Source of the DNA: Amphibacillus jilinensis Y1
Lineage (GTDB): Bacteria > Bacillota > Bacilli > Bacillales > Amphibacillaceae
Assembly: GCF_000306965.1 (NCBI RefSeq)
Contig: NZ_JH976437.1
Coordinates: 163,405 to 227,404, forward strand
Direction: 5' to 3'
Length of the DNA: 64,000 bases
Numbering within the stretch: the stretch's first letter is position 1; every line of letters starts with the position of its first letter. The translations under genes were made by a program, and so were the position numbers. Positions 55,041 through 64,000 of the stretch are shown piece after piece. The notes beneath the pieces are model-generated. The model was given only the letters and a program-made list of their open reading frames with translations, made no database searches and was not told the origin of the DNA.

Positions 55041-55209
55041 TGCGATTTTTAAATAAATTAACTGGATTTCAAAGAAAATTTAAGTAAAAACCACCTAAAA
55101 CAAACAATTTTAATATTTAAATACGTACAATACTATCTTTTATTTTAAATATAGCCTTTAAATCTGGTGCGAACCTACCAGGGAATTTATGTGCACTTAT
55201 CATTCGCAC
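55041..55209 (-). promoter_or_regulatory. Leader of array 1 with conserved inverted repeat
   Basis: AT-rich 169-bp leader between cas2 and the first repeat. Its distal end has GTGCGAA...TTCGCAC (arms 55167-55173, 55203-55209) around CACATAAATTCCC; the proximal end reads AATCGCA next to the repeat. Array 2 has the same two blocks. Confidence 0.7.
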
Positions 55210-55499
55210 TAAAATATTAATGGGTCTTCCAATTGAAGAGACTCTTTTACCCCAATATGTTTTACCTTAGTTTTGTAGTTATCTCCCAAGCGATAAAATC
55301 TCAAACTATCTTTTTCTAAATCTATTATTTTTTCTAGATTTATCTTTAACTCTTCAAATTGTGTAGAATCAACAATACATTCAAATACTGAGTTTTGAAC
55401 ACGTTGCCCGTAACTTTGACAAACTTTTGCTACTTTCCTTAATCTCTTGGTACCACCTGTACTTGAAGTACTAACATCATATGTAATCAACACAAGCAT
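55209..55499 (-). CDS. cas2: CRISPR adaptation endonuclease Cas2
   Basis: 96 residues from the ATG at 55497-55499; the GTG three codons earlier overlaps the GTAGGTG ribosome site. Ferredoxin-like fold with VLITYDVSTSSTGGTKRL at the N-terminus (catalytic-type Asp) and GQRVQNSVFECIVDS, as in type I-C Cas2. It pairs with Cas1 for spacer insertion. The 3' end meets the leader hairpin. Confidence 0.95.
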   Translation of the reverse strand: MLVLITYDVSTSSTGGTKRLRKVAKVCQSYGQRVQNSVFECIVDSTQFEELKINLEKIIDLEKDSLRFYRLGDNYKTKVKHIGVKESLQLEDPLIF

Positions 55500-55508
55500 T
55501 TTTTTCAC

Positions 55509-56540
55509 CTACTTCCATAAGAAAGGTGGATATTCATCTAAATCTCCTCTAAGGTATCTAGCTAAAAGCATAGATTGGGCATACGGGACTAATCCCCAAC
55601 TTATTTTTTCAGCTAGATACGGGTGAGTTATTTTATCCTGCTTTTTTGTCTGCCAAGCTTTAAGTAGTTTTTTTCTACCTTCCTCTTTTAAAATAATCGC
55701 ACCATTCTCTTTTTTCAAAAAGTCTTCTTTATTTAAAACCTTCTTATTAATAATCGATAAAACAAATCGATCTGCGTATACACCTCTTAACTCTTCCATT
55801 AAATCTAACGCTAAAGAAACTCTTCCTGGGCGATCACGGTGCAAAAAGCCAACATACGCATCTAATCCAACTGTTTCTAGTGCTGCTGCAGTATCGTTAG
55901 CTAATAATGTATATACAAAGGATAATAATGCATTGACATTATCCAATGGCGGTCTTCTGTTTCTAGATTTGAAATAGAAATCATCCCTCTGTTGTAATAT
56001 CATAGCGTCAAATACACTGTTATAGCTAAATGCAGCTTGACCTTCCCATCCCCTCAAAGATTCTAAATCCTCACATGTTCTGATATGAATCAAAAGCTCG
56101 GATAGATGTTCCGACACACTTTTAAATTTGTCCACGTCAATACGCAAAGGATAGTCACGGGTCATTCTTTCAAGAATCCACTTATTATTATAAACCTTCC
56201 CAATGATAAAGTTCCTTGCGATTAAAGCAGACTGTCTTTCGTCATCCGAAAGCCGGTATTGTTCTTTTCTTAAAACAACATTGCCTTTACTTTTACCAGA
56301 TACACGTGCTAAAAACTGACCACTTTGTTTTAAAAAAACAAGTGAAATATTTTGTTCCGCACAATATCCCATCAATTGAGGGCTCGCACCAGTATATCCA
56401 AATGAAACAATTGATTCTAAATTGTGAAGAGGTATTCTAGCAATTTTTTCTTTTTCTTTACTAAGAACGATATTATCACCATTAAGTGAAAGATAAACAT
56501 CAGGTTGTGTAACAAATAAAGTATTTAAGAGTTTTTTCAT
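55509..56540 (-). CDS. cas1: CRISPR integrase Cas1 (type I-C)
   Basis: 343 residues. C-terminal catalytic domain with NALLSFVYTLLANDTAAALE (acidic residue Asp where many Cas1 have Glu), the His in GFLHRDRPGRVSLALDLMEE and a following Asp, which together form the metal site. The start ATG overlaps the cas4 stop (ATGA). It inserts new spacers at the leader end together with Cas2 and Cas4. Confidence 0.96.
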   Translation of the reverse strand: MKKLLNTLFVTQPDVYLSLNGDNIVLSKEKEKIARIPLHNLESIVSFGYTGASPQLMGYCAEQNISLVFLKQSGQFLARVSGKSKGNVVLRKEQYRLSDDERQSALIARNFIIGKVYNNKWILERMTRDYPLRIDVDKFKSVSEHLSELLIHIRTCEDLESLRGWEGQAAFSYNSVFDAMILQQRDDFYFKSRNRRPPLDNVNALLSFVYTLLANDTAAALETVGLDAYVGFLHRDRPGRVSLALDLMEELRGVYADRFVLSIINKKVLNKEDFLKKENGAIILKEEGRKKLLKAWQTKKQDKITHPYLAEKISWGLVPYAQSMLLARYLRGDLDEYPPFLWK

Positions 56541-57193
56541 TCCTTTAGCTTCCTTTCAATATAACGGTGCACCGTTTCCTTTTTCATAAGCTTAGGAAGG
56601 CATATATTTTTTAAAGAACACCTTTGACAAAATGGGCCTGTTTTTACTTTAGGTGTGTGTTTTCTTTTAAAATATTTATGCATTTCTGCTGTTATGGTAT
56701 GCACTTTATCTTTAACTGAATCCGCAATCGGGACTTCTACACGTCTTTTTATTTCATTATAAAACAAATATCCTGTATCAATTTTACAAAGAAGCATTTC
56801 TTCTAAACAAATGGCTTGAGCAGCTAATTGTAAAATGTCCGCATCATTTTTCTTTGGTTTACCTCGCTTATATTCAACTGGAAAGGCGCGGTAGTATCCT
56901 TGTAGTTGATGTACATACACACCAGAAGAGTCTTTAACAAATTCGACAACATCACAGATGCCGTTGATCTGAAGTTCATTAGAATGAATTGGCATTGCCC
57001 TAACAATAATCCGTTCGCCCCTTTTTTCTCGAATGAAGGGTTGGTCAGCATTTCGATGTAAATGCTGACCTTGAACGGTTCGGACATTTTCTTCCCACTG
57101 TTGTTCAATATGAATTAATGCCCATTGTCTTGGACAAAATTCATAATGTTGAATACCTGATAACATTAAATATTCTTCAGGATTATTGTCCAT
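56537..57193 (-). CDS. cas4: Cas4 exonuclease
   Basis: About 218 residues (ATG at 57191-57193; an ATG four codons earlier is the alternative). RecB-like nuclease with an iron-sulfur cluster: first Cys in YEFCPRQWAL, last three in CQRCSLKNICLP. AFPVEYKRGKPKKNDADILQ is the ExK nuclease motif. In type I-C it selects PAM-containing prespacers. It overlaps cas7c by 11 bp. Confidence 0.94.
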   Translation of the reverse strand: MDNNPEEYLMLSGIQHYEFCPRQWALIHIEQQWEENVRTVQGQHLHRNADQPFIREKRGERIIVRAMPIHSNELQINGICDVVEFVKDSSGVYVHQLQGYYRAFPVEYKRGKPKKNDADILQLAAQAICLEEMLLCKIDTGYLFYNEIKRRVEVPIADSVKDKVHTITAEMHKYFKRKHTPKVKTGPFCQRCSLKNICLPKLMKKETVHRYIERKLKE

Positions 57194-58034
57194 CCAATAC
57201 TTCAACCTTTAAACCATCTAATTCATTTACCTTTATTTGATAATCTTCTAAACTTTTTGGAGTAGCTACTTTTCTATCAATTTCAACTGATCGATGAACC
57301 TTAGCAGAGGAGTATTGACCCAATTTTGAAGAATGCTCCCACCAGTACACTTTATAGACTTCCATACTGCCATCAGGTCGGGCTGAGGATGCATCATTTT
57401 CAAATAAAGTGATAAGTGCCTGTTTGATTTTTTTAGCATCCTCATTTGTAAAGCCTGTTTTCTCAGCCAGTTGAGTATTAATACTTCCTTTAAATAAGTA
57501 AAGTCCAAAATCCACGCGATGTTTCATACCCATGGTATCGGAAGATTTTTTATCACCTGTAACTGAGTTTACACTTTTGGTAATTTGGGTGCTGACAATA
57601 TCAATAGGATCAACGCTCGTCGCTGGATGAATAGAAACAGGTCCTCTAACTCCCACTGAAACATCAATACCCTTAAAAGCAAAAACCTGGCCAAAAGCTC
57701 TGACATCAAGCCATGATTGACATGCAATTTCAGCAAACTTCTCATTATCTTTGGTTTTTCCTTTACTATATTGAGACAATTCTTCATTGGCATCTGCACG
57801 ATCTTTTAAGCTCTTATATTGATCAACCTTATTATCATTCGATTGGACAAAAATAGCTTCGCCCATATCTAATAATCGATTTCTTATTTTTCTTTTTATC
57901 GCCACATCTGAAATTTCACCATATCCATCAAAATTTTGTCGTGGACGATTTCCGTTTAAAGGATCACCGTTTGGATTAGCATGATTGACTGAGATAATTA
58001 CTGAAAAATCAATTTTATGATCTAATGTTGTCAT
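57183..58034 (-). CDS. cas7c: Cas7c (Csd2), Cascade backbone
   Basis: 283 residues. N-terminal FSVIISVNHANPNGDPLNGN RRM-like motif, DVRAFGQVFA, GVRGPVSIHPATS and GMKHRVDFGLYLFKGSIN are characteristic of Csd2. It coats the crRNA in the I-C effector. The start overlaps the cas8c stop by one base. Confidence 0.95.
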   Translation of the reverse strand: MTTLDHKIDFSVIISVNHANPNGDPLNGNRPRQNFDGYGEISDVAIKRKIRNRLLDMGEAIFVQSNDNKVDQYKSLKDRADANEELSQYSKGKTKDNEKFAEIACQSWLDVRAFGQVFAFKGIDVSVGVRGPVSIHPATSVDPIDIVSTQITKSVNSVTGDKKSSDTMGMKHRVDFGLYLFKGSINTQLAEKTGFTNEDAKKIKQALITLFENDASSARPDGSMEVYKVYWWEHSSKLGQYSSAKVHRSVEIDRKVATPKSLEDYQIKVNELDGLKVEVLDGQ

Positions 58035-59908
58035 TATACATTCTCCTCTTCTTTTTTATTTCTATTATCTAAAGCAAGTACTTGACTTGAAAAACCTAAT
58101 AAGTATTTTCCATCTAGAGGCTCATCACTGAAATCTTCAAAATCAAATTGGTCAGTAATATCTAAAATTAATTGGTTTAATTTACTTGCTCGGCCACCTA
58201 GTCTAGTTTTATATGGAGCTAAACTCGCATGAATGTTTTTCCATGTTTGAACAGGTTTATTTGAGAAGCTAACCATATAACGTTCCGCATTTGTCGAGCG
58301 CTTCTCTCCTTGCTCTCTTAATGCCCAATTCTCAATCACATAGGCTACCGCCAACAAACGACCGAAAAGATAATTACGGTCCCTAATTTCATTATCTAAT
58401 GCCACACCAATTCCCTCCTGTCTATTGATAAGTGCACATGTAATACTAAGTGTTTTCAACCATTCCCAACGCTCCATAGATACTGGATTTGATGCACGCT
58501 TAATGGCACTGATTACAATATCGCTAGGGATTTTTCTGCCATCAATAATAGAGGGAAGCATTCTCTCCATTAAACCCTTAACAACTTTTTTCTTTGCCTG
58601 CGCGCCATATGCAGCAAAAGCAATATCCTTTGTGGCGGGTGCGCCACAGAATGAAAGTTGCTTACCATCTTCGCCCTTTTTGTATCGGTGTATCCAAGTG
58701 CATGAATGGTGCCAATCTATTAATCTTTGAAGATAGAGTTCTTTGTTTAAATTCCTATAGTAAAGCACACCCATTCTTCCAGTTGTTGCTGAATCAAGCA
58801 CTAAAATATTAACCTCTGATTTCGAGTTAAGGTCATGGTGATAACCATGAATAGCTTTATAAACTTGATTAGCATAGTGCTTTAATGTATCAACCTTTAT
58901 TTCATCTTCTAGCTTGAGTGCTGGATTTAAGGCAATTAGATCAGCACCTGGATTAACGATCTCAATTTTGTCATTTCCCCAAACAAGAAACACTCTGTCA
59001 TCAATGATTTCACCCTGCTGATTAATTAACCACTTTAAAGCGTTATGTGCCTTCTGTGACACATCATAGCTTATCGATGCTGCTTGATAGCTTTTATCAA
59101 ATCGCCCTCGAAATGTGAAACCAACATTATCATTTGATGAAATTAATTTCGCTTTATCGGCTGCGTGTCGAATTTTATTCGCATGTTTCTCAGTACTTAG
59201 TAGATATTTACCTGTTACATAACACAAATCTTTTTCTTGTAGCTTTTCGCTATAAAAATCAATAAAGGATTGATAAACAGTCTTATCTGACCAAATATCT
59301 TCAGTTATCGTGGTTGTCGAATGAACATTAAAACGGATAAATGCTGCCGATACATCACCAGTCACCTTCGTAAATATTTCTGGCTTATCTTCGGCTACTT
59401 GTACATGTTTCTTTTCCCATTTGGTAATCAACTTTTTGTTATCATCTAAATAAAGTACTTTTTTCTCAACTAAGTCATGAATAATTGACCGTTTATTGAC
59501 ATAGTCAAATATTGCTTTCACTTTCGGATGGCTCGAGTTTGAATTCACCCAACTTTTCAGCTGATTGATGTAAGCATTAAATTGCTCTTTTTCTTTAATT
59601 CCACCACCAAATTGTTCAAAGTCACCTGCACAATAAGACAACTTATCATGTAAAGGATAAGGATAAACTGCTTTTCCAGACCGACTTGCTGAAGCTTCCG
59701 TGGTAGGAATGAGTGTGTTTTCTTTATCTAATACTTCAGCGGAGTGAAAATTACCATCCTCTGTCACGTTGATTTCTATATGAGCGTTTTGCGTCGTATG
59801 CGAAATAGGCAAGAGCGTGAATTTACTGTCATTATAACGTTTTTGAACCACACCTATTTTATCCGTGTTGTTATTATACGTCTCATAAAGCTTTTGCAAC
59901 CAACTCAT
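58034..59908 (-). CDS. cas8c: Cas8c (Csd1), Cascade large subunit
   Basis: 624 residues, starting [20 protein letters not shown], typical of Csd1. [21 protein letters not shown] (variant of the family's CDNxxYLLG-like region), and [13 protein letters not shown] follow. It recognises the PAM and recruits Cas3. An internal Cas11c start, found in other I-C systems, may lie in the C-terminal part but cannot be located by eye. The start overlaps the cas5c stop by 4 bp. Confidence 0.93.
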   Translation of the reverse strand: MSWLQKLYETYNNNTDKIGVVQKRYNDSKFTLLPISHTTQNAHIEINVTEDGNFHSAEVLDKENTLIPTTEASASRSGKAVYPYPLHDKLSYCAGDFEQFGGGIKEKEQFNAYINQLKSWVNSNSSHPKVKAIFDYVNKRSIIHDLVEKKVLYLDDNKKLITKWEKKHVQVAEDKPEIFTKVTGDVSAAFIRFNVHSTTTITEDIWSDKTVYQSFIDFYSEKLQEKDLCYVTGKYLLSTEKHANKIRHAADKAKLISSNDNVGFTFRGRFDKSYQAASISYDVSQKAHNALKWLINQQGEIIDDRVFLVWGNDKIEIVNPGADLIALNPALKLEDEIKVDTLKHYANQVYKAIHGYHHDLNSKSEVNILVLDSATTGRMGVLYYRNLNKELYLQRLIDWHHSCTWIHRYKKGEDGKQLSFCGAPATKDIAFAAYGAQAKKKVVKGLMERMLPSIIDGRKIPSDIVISAIKRASNPVSMERWEWLKTLSITCALINRQEGIGVALDNEIRDRNYLFGRLLAVAYVIENWALREQGEKRSTNAERYMVSFSNKPVQTWKNIHASLAPYKTRLGGRASKLNQLILDITDQFDFEDFSDEPLDGKYLLGFSSQVLALDNRNKKEEENV

Positions 59909-60624
59909 TGATTCACCTCACCTTCATATAATGTAAAAAGTTCATCAACTGACTGAACATTTTTTTGATCAAAGTGCTTGGGTGTCATCTCTTTAATTGG
60001 ACGTACATTATGACAATCCTCAGGTCGAGTAAAACTTATCACCCCATTTTTCAATACCGGGTTCCAAAGTCGCACTTCCATTTGATTGTTCCCTGTCTCA
60101 TCCGGATAATTAACTCCATGTACCATGGTGCCCAAATGAACCTCATCGTACTTATCGTAGAATCCAGCACCTTCCCCGAACTTACATGGTTCAACATAGC
60201 CTTGGCACTCTCTAGCCCCTAAAAAAATATCACGACGTCCACCAGCTTTTAAAGAACGTTTCAAGATGTTGTGATGTTTATTCTCATTTCGGTCATAAGT
60301 CAGATCAGGTCGATTTAGATTAAACTCGAAATGCGCCTTCACTTGGTAGTGCGGCTTTTTTAAATAAGTATAGTTGGCAAGCGTATTACCGCCACCATAT
60401 TCAATTGGTCGAATACCTTTTGACTCCATCTGAATGGCATTGATTACCCTAAGCTCATCTACTATCATAATTAATGTAGGCTTCCAGTAAATACTTTCCA
60501 CAATCCCCTTTAACGCTTGGTATGTAGGAACCTGATAGGTCATCTTCTCCCCACCAATTTTAGTTAATGGATCGGTAAACAAACCATAATCACCATATAG
60601 TGAGAATTCAATGCTATTGCGCAT
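59905..60624 (-). CDS. cas5c: Cas5c (Csd5), crRNA-processing subunit
   Basis: 239 residues. It begins [20 protein letters not shown], then [20 protein letters not shown], and has [20 protein letters not shown] in the C-terminal half, as in I-C Cas5. It cleaves the I-C repeat hairpin and holds the 5' handle, replacing Cas6. The ribosome site AAAGGAGGTGTTTTC is strong, and the gene starts a transcript after the cas3 terminator. Confidence 0.94.
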   Translation of the reverse strand: MRNSIEFSLYGDYGLFTDPLTKIGGEKMTYQVPTYQALKGIVESIYWKPTLIMIVDELRVINAIQMESKGIRPIEYGGGNTLANYTYLKKPHYQVKAHFEFNLNRPDLTYDRNENKHHNILKRSLKAGGRRDIFLGARECQGYVEPCKFGEGAGFYDKYDEVHLGTMVHGVNYPDETGNNQMEVRLWNPVLKNGVISFTRPEDCHNVRPIKEMTPKHFDQKNVQSVDELFTLYEGEVNQ

Positions 60625-60687
60625 GAAAACACCTCCTTTAAATCAAGTAATATTATTGCTGATTTCTGTTATAATACTATTTTTTAA

Positions 60688-60714
60688 AAACCTATCTTTT
60701 CACAAGGTAGGTTT
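60688..60714 (-). terminator. Terminator between cas3 and cas5c
   Basis: On the minus strand AAACCTA (60708-60714) pairs with TAGGTTT (60688-60694), followed by TTAAAAAA. A TATTAT/TATAAC box close by could start the cas5c transcript, so cas3 may be controlled separately. Confidence 0.6.
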
Positions 60715-63133
60715 AAAAAATGAATTCTGACCGTTCAGCCTCGCCCTCTAAGTCAATCCCATATTCTCGACTATAATAACTTTCATCTAAGGAAAAGAGT
60801 TGTCCATCAAAATACACTATGATTGCACCTGCATCTTTTAATCTAGAAAACTCTTGATCATAGACGTTAACTGAATAGTGTTGAGCTTGTCTGAATAATA
60901 GCGACCAATCTTCAATTTTTTCATTTCCATTTATATCAGCAATGACCTCTTTACCGTCTCCGTAAGGAACAAGAATTGAAGTTGTTTGATTGGCAATAAC
61001 ACTAAAATGTCTTGCTGCAGTCTGAAAACTACCATGTGAAAACATCGGAAATTTCTCGCTGTTTTTGCTGGAGTAGGCACTATACCAATCACTTTTACTC
61101 CTATCATTTATGAGTAAATCTGTCATTTTAACTGCTAAAGCTTTTATTGGGTAGTCCAGGTCATAAGCCATTTCTTTGTAGAAGTTTTTAAAAAAATACT
61201 CCAATGCCTGTCTAGATAACAAGTCACCACCGTGTGAATTTGGATTTTCACTTAAATCCACCAGCATTTTATTCGTAATTTTTTTTCCTATATTAATTTC
61301 AGGTAACCATTTTAGACTCTCTTCTTCATGATCGATTAAATAGACAGTCCCTTTCTTAAATTCCCCATGTCGGTTACACCGCCCCGCCGCCTGAGCAATA
61401 GAATCTAGCCCAGATAAAGAGCGGATTACACTTTGAAAACTAACATCTACTCCTGCTTCAATTAATTGTGTACTAACACAAATAATTGATTCTTTTTTCA
61501 TTAACTTATCTTTAATCTTTTGCAATATATCCTTCCGGTGCATCGCACACATCGATGTACTCAGATGAAAAACACCGTCCTCACTTATCGTTTCTTTTAG
61601 TTTCCGATAGAGTTCCTTTACAACTGATTTTGTGTTTAAAATAATAAGTTGACTTGAGAATTGATTTGTTTGGTCTATAATAAATTCAGCCAAATCATTT
61701 GTAGACATTCTCACACTTGCTTGGTTAATAATTTCAACCCTAGAAAATTCATCGATTACCTGATCAATATTACCAATCATTTCAGCACTTTCTCCTATCT
61801 GGAGATTATGTTCGACGTTTCTCAAAGCAGGCTGAGTAGCTGTACACAATACAATACTACTGTGGCAATGGTTCTTTAAAAAATTAACTGCTTGATTAAA
61901 TAGTGAGATACATTTAATTGGGACTTTCTGCACTTCATCAAAGATTATTACGGATTCGCTTAAATTATGTAATCGCCTAATGTTACGAGTGCCAGTTGCA
62001 TAAAAAACATTGAGAAATTGTACCATGGTAGTAAAAATAATAGGAGCATCCAAATTATCTTTTGCTAGCAATAATTTTTGTGATACATTCATTACACCAT
62101 CCTCAGCCTCTGCCCTTTCAGCTGATAATTGATCTGGATAGACATTTGAATGATGTTCAAGAATATTAGAAGGATCATTAAGAATACGTCTTACTTCTTC
62201 CGCATTTTGCTCAATAATGGTTGTAAATGGGACAATATAAATAACTCTCTTTTTATGATGTAAGATTGCATGTTTCAGTGCATACCTCAAGCTTGCTAGA
62301 GTCTTGCCACCTCCAGTAGGAATAGATAAGCTATAAATATTTGAAGGCTTCTCAGCAATCTGCTCACATTGCAAAGACATTTCGTGTCGCAATCTATTAA
62401 TTGTGGAAGTTTCTTGACCAGGCCTTTTAAAGGATTCAATTTTTTGTAGTAGTTTCTCGTGGTAGTCTTTTAGTAAATGATGTAGTTGTATTTCTTGAGG
62501 TTGTGTATTCTCTTCAAATTGTCTTGTGCTGGTTCGATCAGCGTCGATTAATGCGCTAAATATATATTTCGTTAAAAACATAATAGAACTATTTAATTCT
62601 CCGACGTTAATTCGAGAAATAAAGTTTTTTAAGTCCTCTATTGCTTTAACAACGTATGACTGAAAATCTTCAATAGTAAGAACTTCTCTAAAAAAATTAA
62701 CTTTAGCTTCATTATATCCTTTTAGTTCCTTTTCTTTGATGCGATGTAAAAATTTCAATTCTAGATCAGGTGTTATATAATCTTGTAAGTATCCATGATG
62801 AGAAAGTATAGCGTTCCCTACAACCTCAACCATAATATCCTCAACAGTATTATACTTCCCATAGTAGTGTTCAAATAACAATCTACCACCCGCAGTCGAG
62901 TGATCAACAGTTCCCCTTTTCGGTGGATTATCGGGATTTTGGACAGCCGCTAATATATATTCCTTAAATTCAGTTGTATACTTCCCCATGTCATGAAGTA
63001 AACCTGCTAATCCTGCCAAATATTGCACATTAATTTTTTTCCCTATAGCCTCAGCCAATTGACATGTTTCTGTTAAATGTTGCCTAACTGTTTGTATTTC
63101 ACCATCGAAAGATCGAATATGTGCAATATACAT
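60713..63133 (-). CDS. cas3: Cas3 nuclease-helicase
   Basis: 806 residues. N-terminal HD nuclease: LAGLLHDMGKYT (His47-Asp48), the following DHSTAGG and ILSHHGYL histidines. Superfamily 2 helicase: Walker A SIPTGGGKTLASL near 275-287, DEVQ box in IIFDEVQKVP, CTATQPAL motif III, QAAGRCNRHG motif VI. It degrades DNA targeted by the I-C Cascade. The start lies beside the leader of array 2, which is transcribed the other way. Confidence 0.96.
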   Translation of the reverse strand: MYIAHIRSFDGEIQTVRQHLTETCQLAEAIGKKINVQYLAGLAGLLHDMGKYTTEFKEYILAAVQNPDNPPKRGTVDHSTAGGRLLFEHYYGKYNTVEDIMVEVVGNAILSHHGYLQDYITPDLELKFLHRIKEKELKGYNEAKVNFFREVLTIEDFQSYVVKAIEDLKNFISRINVGELNSSIMFLTKYIFSALIDADRTSTRQFEENTQPQEIQLHHLLKDYHEKLLQKIESFKRPGQETSTINRLRHEMSLQCEQIAEKPSNIYSLSIPTGGGKTLASLRYALKHAILHHKKRVIYIVPFTTIIEQNAEEVRRILNDPSNILEHHSNVYPDQLSAERAEAEDGVMNVSQKLLLAKDNLDAPIIFTTMVQFLNVFYATGTRNIRRLHNLSESVIIFDEVQKVPIKCISLFNQAVNFLKNHCHSSIVLCTATQPALRNVEHNLQIGESAEMIGNIDQVIDEFSRVEIINQASVRMSTNDLAEFIIDQTNQFSSQLIILNTKSVVKELYRKLKETISEDGVFHLSTSMCAMHRKDILQKIKDKLMKKESIICVSTQLIEAGVDVSFQSVIRSLSGLDSIAQAAGRCNRHGEFKKGTVYLIDHEEESLKWLPEINIGKKITNKMLVDLSENPNSHGGDLLSRQALEYFFKNFYKEMAYDLDYPIKALAVKMTDLLINDRSKSDWYSAYSSKNSEKFPMFSHGSFQTAARHFSVIANQTTSILVPYGDGKEVIADINGNEKIEDWSLLFRQAQHYSVNVYDQEFSRLKDAGAIIVYFDGQLFSLDESYYSREYGIDLEGEAERSEFIF

Positions 63134-63248
63134 AAAACCATCACCCCGGTAATAAAGTCTTATTTATATGAATATTTTACCATAACCCTTCACTAATTTC
63201 AAAGTTTTTGTTAGAATAAAGTCAAATATTGACGAGGAATGTTAGTTG

Positions 63249-63418
63249 GTGCGAATGTTAAGCTCACATCAATTCCCATAGGGATTCGCACTATTATTTT
63301 TTAGTTAACTAGGTATTTTGATTTATTATCTTAATTAATTTATTGTTGATTGGTTATAAAAATCATTTAATTTTCTGCATGTAACCATCTATTTGGATTA
63401 ATTTAGGTGATAATCGCA
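63249..63418 (+). promoter_or_regulatory. Leader of array 2 with conserved inverted repeat
   Basis: GTGCGAATG (from 63249) and ATTCGCAC (to 63291) flank CACATCAATTCCC, matching the block in the array 1 leader. About 127 bp of AT-rich DNA follows, ending AATCGCA next to the first repeat at 63419. Confidence 0.7.
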
Positions 63419-64000
63419 GTCGCACTCTTTATGGGTGCGTGGATTGAAATATAAAAAAGATCAAACAATTTTTTGAACGCTAACGCCCCACTCTTTATGG
63501 GTGCGTGGATTGAAATATAAAAAAGATCAAACAATTTTTTGAACGCTAACGCCCCACTCTTTATGGGTGCGTGGATTGAAATATAAAAAAGATCAAACAA
63601 TTTTTTGAACGCTAACGCCCCACTCTTTATGGGTGCGTGGATTGAAATATAAAAAAGATCAAACAATTTTTTGAACGCTAACGCCCCACTCTTTATGGGT
63701 GCGTGGATTGAAATATAAAAAAGATCAAACAATTTTTTGAACGCTAACGCCCCACTCTTTATGGGTGCGTGGATTGAAATATAAAAAAGATCAAACAATT
63801 TTTTGAACGCTAACGCCCCACTCTTTATGGGTGCGTGGATTGAAATATAAAAAAGATCAAACAATTTTTTGAACGCTAACGCCCCACTCTTTATGGGTGC
63901 GTGGATTGAAATATAAAAAAGATCAAACAATTTTTTGAACGCTAACGCCCCACTCTTTATGGGTGCGTGGATTGAAATATAAAAAAGATCAAACAATTTT
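63419..64000 (+). CRISPR. CRISPR array 2 (type I-C repeats), one spacer repeated, runs past window
   Basis: Nine 32-nt repeats at exact 66-bp period (63419, 63485, 63551, 63617, 63683, 63749, 63815, 63881, 63947). The first is GTCGCACTCTTTATGGGTGC...; the other eight begin GCCCCACTC. Every spacer is the same 34 nt (ATAAAAAAGATCAAACAATT then TTTTGAACGCTAAC). The G-to-C change at repeat position 4 removes one pair of the CGCACTC/GGGTGCG hairpin. Compared with array 1 the repeat differs at position 16 (G for A). Confidence 0.93.

Noticed and set aside
54837-55052. 71-codon plus-strand frame with repeated FNPRTHKECDV
   Set aside because: Translation of the array 1 repeats, not a gene.
55509-56540. 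Inactive Cas1 because Asp replaces Glu in LLAND
   Set aside because: An acidic residue is kept, and I recall Asp at this place in other I-C Cas1 proteins.
63403-63996. 197-codon open frame with nine repeats of a 22-residue unit on the minus strand
   Set aside because: It is the CRISPR array read in reverse; the 66-bp period is divisible by three, so the frame stays open. No ribosome site.

Overview
The window looks like chromosome from a low-G+C, spore-forming member of the Bacillaceae. The basis is an AT-rich sequence, strong AGGAGG ribosome sites, sigma-A and probable sigma-E promoters, spore genes (spoVID, gerM, an sspH-type SASP) and blocks in the Bacillus subtilis order: ysxC-lonA-clpX-tig-ysoA on one side and ysmB-racE-gerM-rph-ysnA-ysnB on the other. 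Secreted GH11 xylanase, a GH3 glucosidase and a gluconate kinase suggest a plant-polysaccharide degrader. I cannot name the species.

Layout. 1-9.4 kb: a type IV pilus operon on the minus strand. It is headed by a membrane GAF-GGDEF diguanylate cyclase, followed by three prepilin-like genes, pilB, pilT and pilC. After a new promoter and a c-di-GMP-II riboswitch come the major-pilin-like gene and prepilin peptidase (cut by the left edge). c-di-GMP therefore appears to be made by the first gene and read by an RNA switch before the pilin gene, and possibly by the MshEN-like N-terminus of PilB. 9.4-24.3 kb: housekeeping genes folC, valS (with a T-box leader), spoVID, ysxC, lonA, clpX, tig and ysoA. 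24.3-39.2 kb: an accessory stretch between conserved blocks. It holds a holin-like gene, a hidden toxin-like small ORF, sspH, gntK with a decayed gntP, xylanase with a cre site, a domain-permuted GH3 enzyme, several broken or orphan genes, an intact IS, and a frameshifted integrase beside tRNA-Arg and tRNA-Gly. 39.9-48 kb: the ysnB-ysmB block, then an SDR, a DUF4334-like protein and an aldo/keto reductase.

48.3-64 kb: CRISPR territory. A complete type I-C locus (cas3, cas5c, cas8c, cas7c, cas4, cas1, cas2) lies between two I-C-type arrays. Just downstream of the left array, on the same strand, is a compact type III-like operon of overlapping genes: a predicted PD-(D/E)XK nuclease (DUF6602-like), an HD-less Cas10 with AGDD instead of GGDD, Csm3-, Csm4- and Csm5-like subunits, and Cas6. 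It has no Csm6/CARF effector and no separate small subunit. This is the strongest candidate for an undescribed system. The right array carries the same spacer in every visible unit (nine repeats up to the window edge).

A family of about 150-bp structured intergenic repeats (ten copies between 10.7 and 47 kb) is scattered through the housekeeping and accessory regions. I did not find it in the pilus or CRISPR regions.
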